Shown here piece by piece: positions 49,199 through 53,576 of a DNA stretch of 53,576 nt. The position numbers and the translations under genes are program-made. Positions within the stretch are counted from its first letter, which is position 1. Each line of letters begins with the position of its first letter. The stretch lies in the NCBI GenBank assembly GCA_016213665.1, contig JACQZX010000170.1, forward strand, positions 1-53,576. Direction: 5' to 3'. The notes beneath the pieces were generated by a model that worked only from the letters and a program-made list of their open reading frames with translations, did no database searches and was not told the DNA's origin. This stretch comes from Actinomycetota bacterium (GTDB taxonomy: Bacteria; Actinomycetota; Acidimicrobiia; Acidimicrobiales; Ilumatobacteraceae).

Positions 49199-49984
49199 CT
49201 ACAACCCGCGTGCGCGCTCGGTGTAGTGCGGCTCGCGCTTCTCGAGGAAGGCGGCAATGCCCTCCTGCGCGTCGGAACTGACGGCTGCTTGCGACATCAT
49301 CGCGGCGGCACGCTCGTAGGCGAGCGGTTGGTCGAGACCAACCTGGCCGTAGAAGCCGCGCTTGCCGAGCGCTTTGCTGCGCGCGCTGCCGCGGGTGGCG
49401 CGGCCAAGCAGTTCGAGCGTCGCACTGGTCAGTTCGGTGTCGGGAACCGCCCGGTTGATCAGACCCCACTCGGCAGCGGTGGCTGCTGTGATCGGGTCGC
49501 CGGTGAGGGCCATCTCCATCGCCCGTTTGCGGCTGATGTTGCGCGCAACGGCGACAAGTGGGGTATGACAGAACAGACCACCCTTGCCGCCGGGGATGGC
49601 AAACGACGCCGACTCGGCCGCGATCGCGAGGTCGCATGTGGCCACCAGTTGACAGCCCGCCGCGGTGGCAAGTGCATGCACGCGGGCGATCACCACCTGC
49701 GGTACGGCTTGCACGGTGTCCATCATCTCGGTGCATACGTCGAACAGATGGCGGGCATCGTCGAGCGAGGTGTCGGCCATGTCGCCGAAATTGTGACCGG
49801 CCGAAAAAACAGGTCCGGCGGCGGCGAGGATCACGCCAGTGGCGTCGGTCTCGGCAACGTCGCGGAACGCCCGAGTCAGTTCGACCATCACGTCGAGCGC
49901 GAGTGCGTTGCGCTTCTCGGGGCGGTTGAGCGTGATCGTCGTGAAGGGACCATCGACTTCGACGAGAAGGTGCTGGTAGCTCAC
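49199..49984 (-). CDS. enoyl-CoA hydratase/isomerase
   Basis: About 261 residues from GTG 49984. Crotonase motifs are TTITLNRPEKRNALALDV near the N-terminus, VILAAAGPVFSAGHNFGDM (oxyanion-hole loop), and ATAAGCQLVATCDLAIAAESASFAIPGGKGG, whose second oxyanion loop is A-A-G-C rather than the usual G-G-G. The glutamates normally used for hydration are not obvious, so the reaction could be hydration, isomerisation or other acyl-CoA chemistry. It may cooperate with the acyl-CoA ligase at 24601. Confidence 0.85.
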   Translation of the reverse strand: MSYQHLLVEVDGPFTTITLNRPEKRNALALDVMVELTRAFRDVAETDATGVILAAAGPVFSAGHNFGDMADTSLDDARHLFDVCTEMMDTVQAVPQVVIARVHALATAAGCQLVATCDLAIAAESASFAIPGGKGGLFCHTPLVAVARNISRKRAMEMALTGDPITAATAAEWGLINRAVPDTELTSATLELLGRATRGSARSKALGKRGFYGQVGLDQPLAYERAAAMMSQAAVSSDAQEGIAAFLEKREPHYTERARGL

Positions 49985-50001
49985 CCTGTCATCCTCGCGC
50001 G

Positions 50002-50409
50002 CTAGGCGACGGCACCCGCAGCCCTCGCCAGCTCGGCCTCGCCAGGCTTGTGGGATTGCAGGTCGAAGGCCAGCCACAGCGTGTTGGTGAATGGGTAGAA
50101 CAGCAGCGGTAACGCCACCGCCGCGACCATGAACCCGATCGTCAGCTCGCGCACGGGGAAGTCGGGTGCAGTGGCCACAAACGCGAAGATCATCCCGAGC
50201 CCGAGTGTGAGGAAGGTGAACACGGAGTTGAGCGCGATCGGGCCGAGCTCGAAACCCTGCTCGCGGTGCCACTCGATACCGCAGGTACGGCAACGTTCGT
50301 GGCGCCCAAGCCAGCGACGAATGAACGTGCGCCGTGATCCGCAGAGCGGGCACTTCAGCACCACCGCTCGCCGAAACATCGTAAACGCACTGGGCAGCGG
50401 AGTGTTCAT
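50002..50409 (-). CDS. DUF983 zinc-ribbon membrane protein
   Basis: A 135-residue protein with a zinc ribbon CPLCGSRRTFIRRWLGRHERC-x-x-CG (four cysteines in two CxxC knuckles) followed by two membrane helices (LGPIALNSVFTFLTLGLGMIF and TIGFMVAAVALPLLFYPFTN). This is the DUF983 layout. Function is unknown. It lies 17 bp from the enoyl-CoA hydratase gene and divergent from the MerB-like gene. Confidence 0.9.
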   Translation of the reverse strand: MNTPLPSAFTMFRRAVVLKCPLCGSRRTFIRRWLGRHERCRTCGIEWHREQGFELGPIALNSVFTFLTLGLGMIFAFVATAPDFPVRELTIGFMVAAVALPLLFYPFTNTLWLAFDLQSHKPGEAELARAAGAVA

Positions 50410-50500
50410 GCTCGCAGCCTATTGTCGGCTGGCGTTGAGCGCGGGAGCGACTTCTGTGGCGGCGCTACTCTGAGATGTCGATCCCAGGGGAGGTCGCACC

Positions 50501-52069
50501 ATGAGTGTAAGCAAGGCAGACAACATCAAATCGACCTACAACGCAGTGCTGCGACACTTCGTTGAACATGGTCGCGCGCCGCATTACTCCGAACTGGCCA
50601 GTTCGCTGCGGGTGCCGCTCGACAAGGCGAGGGAGTTGCAGCGTGAGACCGCTGGCGCCGGTCCCGTGGCCGGCTGCTGGATGGCGCACGACACCGACCA
50701 CATCGAGTCCTGGGCACCGTTTTCGAACGTGCCGACACACTTTCGGGTCTCGGTGGATGGTGTGCAGCGGTGGTTCGGTCAATGAGGCATGGAGTCGCTG
50801 GCAGTTCGCTGGCTCTTCCCCGGACAAGTCATACAGATAGATTCCGTCTGCCTCGATTGCGGTGAGCCGATCCGCGTTCGACTCCGTGATGAGGAACTCA
50901 TCGAGGTAACGCCAGACTCGGCGGTCGGCTACATGCTGTCGCCATTTGCGCAATGGCGCGAAGGCACAGGCGCATTCAATTGAAGCCTCATGAATCTCTT
51001 CCGGTCGGAAGAGCATGTGAAGCGGTGGCAGTTGTACGCGCGTGGCGCGGAGGACTACATCATGCCGGTGACCGACTGGGCTCGAGTCTTCTCGGGTCCG
51101 ATGTTCCGAAACCGTCTCGATCCCGACTATCTCGACAACGTCGATGCTTATTTGCAGAAGTACCACGACGATCTGCATGAGTTGGGCAAGGCCAGTCCGC
51201 TATGGCAGTACCCACTCATCGGAGCGCTCGATGTCGTGGCACTCCGGCGTTACAGCGTGGTCGGCAACTACTCCCGATACGACGACGCGGTTCTCAACAA
51301 CTTGAAAGATGCTCGCAATCGAATCGTCGCCGGAATCGACTCGAGCGCACCAAGTCGTGAGAACCATCTCGTTTGGGCCGCGCCAGGTGCCGGCAAGACC
51401 TATCTAATCCAGGAGATCGCCCGATCGCTCGGCGAACGGTGTCGTTACGTCGAGATCAACCTCGCGAAGCACGAAGCCGACGAGTTCACCGCGGCACTTC
51501 GGAGTCTGCCCGACGACTCCACAACTCCCGCGCTGTGTCTCATCGACGAGTGCGACGCCCACGCCGACGAATCATGGCCGTACGAAATACTGATGCCGCA
51601 GCTCGACGTGGCCGTGGAGGGCCGGGCGCACGTCGTGTTCGTGCTCGCCGGCAGTTCCGGATTCAGCCTCGATGGATTGAAGCAACGAATGGCGGCCCGA
51701 CGGAAGGGAGCTGACGTGCTCAGCAGAATTCCGGAGGTGAACCAATTCGTCATCCCCGCGATGAGCTTCGGTGATCGAGTCCTCGTCGTGATCGCCCAAC
51801 TGATCAAGGCCGCGCACGACGCGGGACACGCGATCTACTCGATCGAGAAGCTCGGGTTGTATTACGCGGCCGTCAATTCGCGCCTGGCCAACGCCAGGCA
51901 ACTCCAGGAGTTCAGCACTCGAGCCATCGGGCGAGTAACACGCGGCGACGACCGTGTGAAGTACGACGACATGTTCGCCGCAGGCGACCCCGAGAACAAG
52001 CGCTTCTGGCTCAATGTCGCATCCATTGCCGGAGACCTGATCAATACCTACGTTCGGATCGAAACCTAG
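50501..52069 (+). CDS. MerB-like lyase fused to AAA+ ATPase, two in-frame TGA (candidate selenocysteines)
   Basis: ATG 50501 follows AGGGGAGG by 7 bp. The single frame runs to TAG 52069 (523 codons) if two TGA codons, 50783-50785 (residue 95) and 50981-50983 (residue 161), are read through. Residues about 1-163 fit the MerB/alkylmercury-lyase family: an N-terminal winged helix, FSNVPTHFRVSVDGVQRWFGQ-x-GMESLAV (first TGA where MerB relatives have WC-x-x-D-A-L), CLDCGEPIRV, then GAFN-x-SLMNLFRSEEHVKRW (second TGA at the other catalytic cysteine). From about residue 270 an AAA+ domain follows: Walker A APGAGKTYL with the lysine at 299, Walker B LCLIDECDAH at about 345-354, and an NARQLQEF sensor-like helix. 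Conventional calling gives three ORFs: 50501-50785, 50789-50983 and 50990-52069. Pseudogenisation remains an alternative. Confidence 0.7.
50791..50819 (+). promoter_or_regulatory. SECIS-like hairpin after the first in-frame TGA
   Basis: GGAG (50791-50794) pairs with TTCC (50816-50819). A 2x2 internal loop follows, then GCTGGC (50797-50802) pairs with GCTGGC (50808-50813) through two G-U wobbles. The apical loop AGTTC (50803-50807) contains GU. The loop lies 20-25 nt from the first base of the TGA, where bacterial SECIS elements have their loop. Confidence 0.45.
50996..51013 (+). promoter_or_regulatory. SECIS-like hairpin after the second in-frame TGA
   Basis: A perfect 7-bp stem CTCTTCC/GGAAGAG encloses loop GGTC (51003-51006). 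Counting the T of TGA as 1, the loop is at 23-26; the E. coli fdhF SECIS has GGTC at about 22-25. The coded LFRSEE sequence tends to be palindromic, so chance is possible. Confidence 0.5.
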
Positions 52070-52103
52070 GCGAAGTAGGCGCGGGCGCGGCAGAAGGATC
52101 CTG

Positions 52104-52175
52104 TGCTCCCCCAGGGGCTCGAACCCTGAACCAATGGATTAAAAGTCCACTGCTCTACCATTGAGCTAGAGGAGC
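52104..52175 (-). tRNA. tRNA-Lys (TTT)
   Basis: A 72-nt cloverleaf on the minus strand. Acceptor gctcctc pairs with ggggagc (one wobble), the D arm is agctcaatggtagagc, and the anticodon stem GTGGA/TCCAT encloses loop CTTTTAA with anticodon TTT. The T arm is cagggTTCGAGcccctg-like. CCA is not encoded. Confidence 0.93.
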
Positions 52176-52684
52176 GGGACCCGAAGCAAAGGTGGGAGAA
52201 AACCCCTCGAATTTCGCGCCGGAACCTCGGGCGAAAGCGTATCGGCTCCGATTCGCGTGACTCGTGGCCCGATGGAGTCGGTGTGCCAGCTAAAGGTCGT
52301 GCAGAGACGCGGCAGAAACCGAGCGATTAGCGAGCAACGAGAGCTAGGCCGCGATTGGTGGCCCGTGGCGTTGACGATGCAGGTGCAGCGCGAGCCCCGT
52401 TAATCCCGAGCGCGTAGGTGAGCAGGTTCGGTGCGCTTGGGGAGATAGCGAGATTCGGTGGTGGAACGGTGGAGAGCTCGCCGGAGGATGTGGCCGGGCG
52501 CAAGTCTCCAACTCGTTCCTGTACAACGCCACGCTCGCGTGTTCGAACAGCAAGGGTTCGTGCGTACCCGTCAACTCGGCAAGAACAATTGGCTGGTTAC
52601 GAAGCAGGTGCGTGCGCGACGCGCCCCCTCCTGACGTCCAGAGGGAACAACACCGCGCTCCGCTCGCTCGGTTACCGTTCAGGC
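52176..52684. other. 509-bp stretch without a convincing gene
   Basis: Only short frames are present. On the plus strand a stretch at about 52520-52635 encodes VFEQQGFVRTRQLGKNNWLVTK before a TGA, and another frame there is also open, so neither is reliable. It may be a decayed gene end between tRNA-Lys and the DUF2207 gene, but no family was recognised. No terminator or rRNA was seen. Confidence 0.5.
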
Positions 52685-53576
52685 ATGCTCTACCCGGCCA
52701 AGTCGTTCCGTCGCCTCGCGATCGGTGGCTCGCTGCTGATAGCGCCTGGGCTTGCGGTCGTCGGGCTGCTTGGTGGCGGCATCGAAGACGAGCGCTTCGA
52801 GGCCAAGCAGATCGTCGTCGAACCGAACGGCGCGGATGGGGTGCGCATCATCGAGGTCGTCGACGACGACTTTGGCACCGTGCAACGTCACGGTTACGAG
52901 CGGCTGGTTCCCAACGACTTCGGCGTGCCCGAGGATGTCGTCGCCTTCTCACCCGATGCAGCCGACAGCGTCTCGGTCGCCAACGAGGGCAGCATCACCC
53001 GCATTCGCGTCGGCGACCCCGACATCACCTACACCGGCCAGCATCGTTACGTGCTGGCGTACACGCTTCCCAACGCACAGATCTCCACTGGTCAGTTGGC
53101 GCTCGATATCGCCGACAACGAGACCAGCCTGGAAACCGGTCGCATGGAGATCGTGGTTGTCGGCTTCGACTTGCAGGATCCACTCTGCAACGTCGGTGAC
53201 TTCGGCGACAGCGGTGGCTGCGAACTGGTGCGGGAGGGCGATGTGTATCGCGCAGTGATCGAACCACTGGCACCTCACGTCGGTGTGACAATCGGTGGAA
53301 CGATCACCGCTACCTACCCACCGACGGATGTGGCGGCCCCCGCCATTCCGAAGCGCCGCGAGGACAAATCGACGCAGTGGGCGATCGGGCTCGGTGGGGT
53401 TGGGCTATTGGCGGCCGCGGGGGGCTTCTTCGCCGCTCGTCGCCTAGGTCGCAACGAAGTGGGTGGCGGTGGTGCGACCGACGCGGCCTTTGCAGGCACC
53501 AGCAAGGTCGTCGCGGCGACGGCATCGCTGCCGACACGGCTTGTCAGCGACGCACAGCTCGACGACATGGCAACAA
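52685..53576 (+). CDS. DUF2207-type membrane protein (3' partial)
   Basis: ATG 52685 opens a frame that runs off the window end, giving 297 residues. A signal/anchor segment (LAIGGSLLIAPGLAVVGLLGGG) precedes an extracytoplasmic DUF2207-type beta domain: VEVVDDDFGTVQRHGYERLVP-like strand, ITRIRVGDPDITYTGQHRYVLAYT and a QDPLCNVGDFGDSGGCEL cysteine pair. A membrane helix (WAIGLGGVGLLAAAGGFFAAR) and a cytosolic region follow, the usual order of DUF2207 proteins. Function is unknown. Confidence 0.8.
   Translation, partial: MLYPAKSFRRLAIGGSLLIAPGLAVVGLLGGGIEDERFEAKQIVVEPNGADGVRIIEVVDDDFGTVQRHGYERLVPNDFGVPEDVVAFSPDAADSVSVANEGSITRIRVGDPDITYTGQHRYVLAYTLPNAQISTGQLALDIADNETSLETGRMEIVVVGFDLQDPLCNVGDFGDSGGCELVREGDVYRAVIEPLAPHVGVTIGGTITATYPPTDVAAPAIPKRREDKSTQWAIGLGGVGLLAAAGGFFAARRLGRNEVGGGGATDAAFAGTSKVVAATASLPTRLVSDAQLDDMAT

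Noticed and set aside
50483-50500. Similarity of tcccaggggaggtcgcacc upstream of the MerB-like gene to the tRNA-Lys 3' end, as a possible attachment-site duplicate
   Set aside because: Only CCCAGGGG and a few scattered bases match, and the AGGGGAGG is explained as the ribosome binding site.
50501-51060. Simple pseudogene reading of the MerB-like gene
   Set aside because: There are no frameshifts or other stops, and both stops coincide with catalytic-cysteine positions; it is kept as the main alternative rather than the main call.
52344-52574. A 76-residue minus-strand frame downstream of tRNA-Lys
   Set aside because: Low-complexity composition with no recognisable family or ribosome binding site.

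Overview
The window reads as a chromosome segment of a high-GC actinobacterium, most likely class Acidimicrobiia (Ilumatobacter-like). The class is inferred from gene families, not measured. Supporting signs are an MshA-type mycothiol glycosyltransferase followed by a YbjN-like gene, an F420-type luciferase-like oxidoreductase, an RsiG-like protein, a Rex-hemC-hemD cluster, an MgtE-N/CBS plus DUF1003 pair, many GTG starts, and many 4-base stop/start overlaps (ATGA, GTGA). No rRNA, complete insertion sequence, prophage or CRISPR array was seen.

Layout. 1-8.1 kb: end of a dehydrogenase-like gene, an alpha/beta hydrolase, the MgtE-N/DUF1003 pair, an F420-type oxidoreductase, a very tryptophan-rich duplicated membrane protein, a kinase-like protein and a TIM-barrel isomerase. 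8.1-19.6 kb: tRNA-Ala, a PAS-GGDEF diguanylate cyclase, TrmH and AlkB enzymes, an aminotransferase, an FKBP-cyclophilin fusion, a GT2-like/PilZ membrane protein, a YgjP protease, a histidine phosphatase, MoaD-like and RsiG-like proteins. 19.6-24.5 kb: XRE regulator, mshA, YbjN, an antitoxin with a frameshifted PIN toxin, proC, a structured leader and a SAM hydrolase. 24.5-34 kb: a 27-residue peptide coupled to an acyl-CoA ligase, then rex with its operator, hemC, hemD, two extracytoplasmic protein genes and hemB. 34-43 kb: small secreted proteins, rlmB, ispDF, a Crp-type regulator, an ABC-2 exporter operon with an OpuAC-like lipoprotein, and a Tat-exported protein. 43-50.4 kb: an EssC/EccC-like FtsK ATPase beside a regulator, a low-molecular-weight phosphatase, an enoyl-CoA hydratase and a DUF983 protein. 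50.4-53.6 kb: the most unusual gene, then tRNA-Lys, a non-coding stretch and a DUF2207 protein cut by the window end.

Main result. At 50501-52069 one reading frame holds an organomercurial-lyase (MerB)-like domain fused to an AAA+ ATPase, interrupted by two in-frame TGA codons. By alignment from memory both fall where MerB relatives carry their two catalytic cysteines. Each TGA is followed by a hairpin whose loop lies about 20-25 nt downstream, where bacterial SECIS elements sit. Gene callers would report three separate ORFs. I read it as a candidate double-selenocysteine MerB-AAA+ protein. It depends on the genome also encoding SelA, SelB, SelC and SelD, which cannot be seen here.

Other themes. 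Three proteins point to cyclic di-GMP: GGDEF at 8.2 kb, PilZ at 15.4 kb and RsiG-like at 19 kb. Heme synthesis appears linked to redox state through Rex, with hemC apparently starting at CTG and hemA missing from its usual place. Short tandem repeats sit at or next to many start and stop codons.
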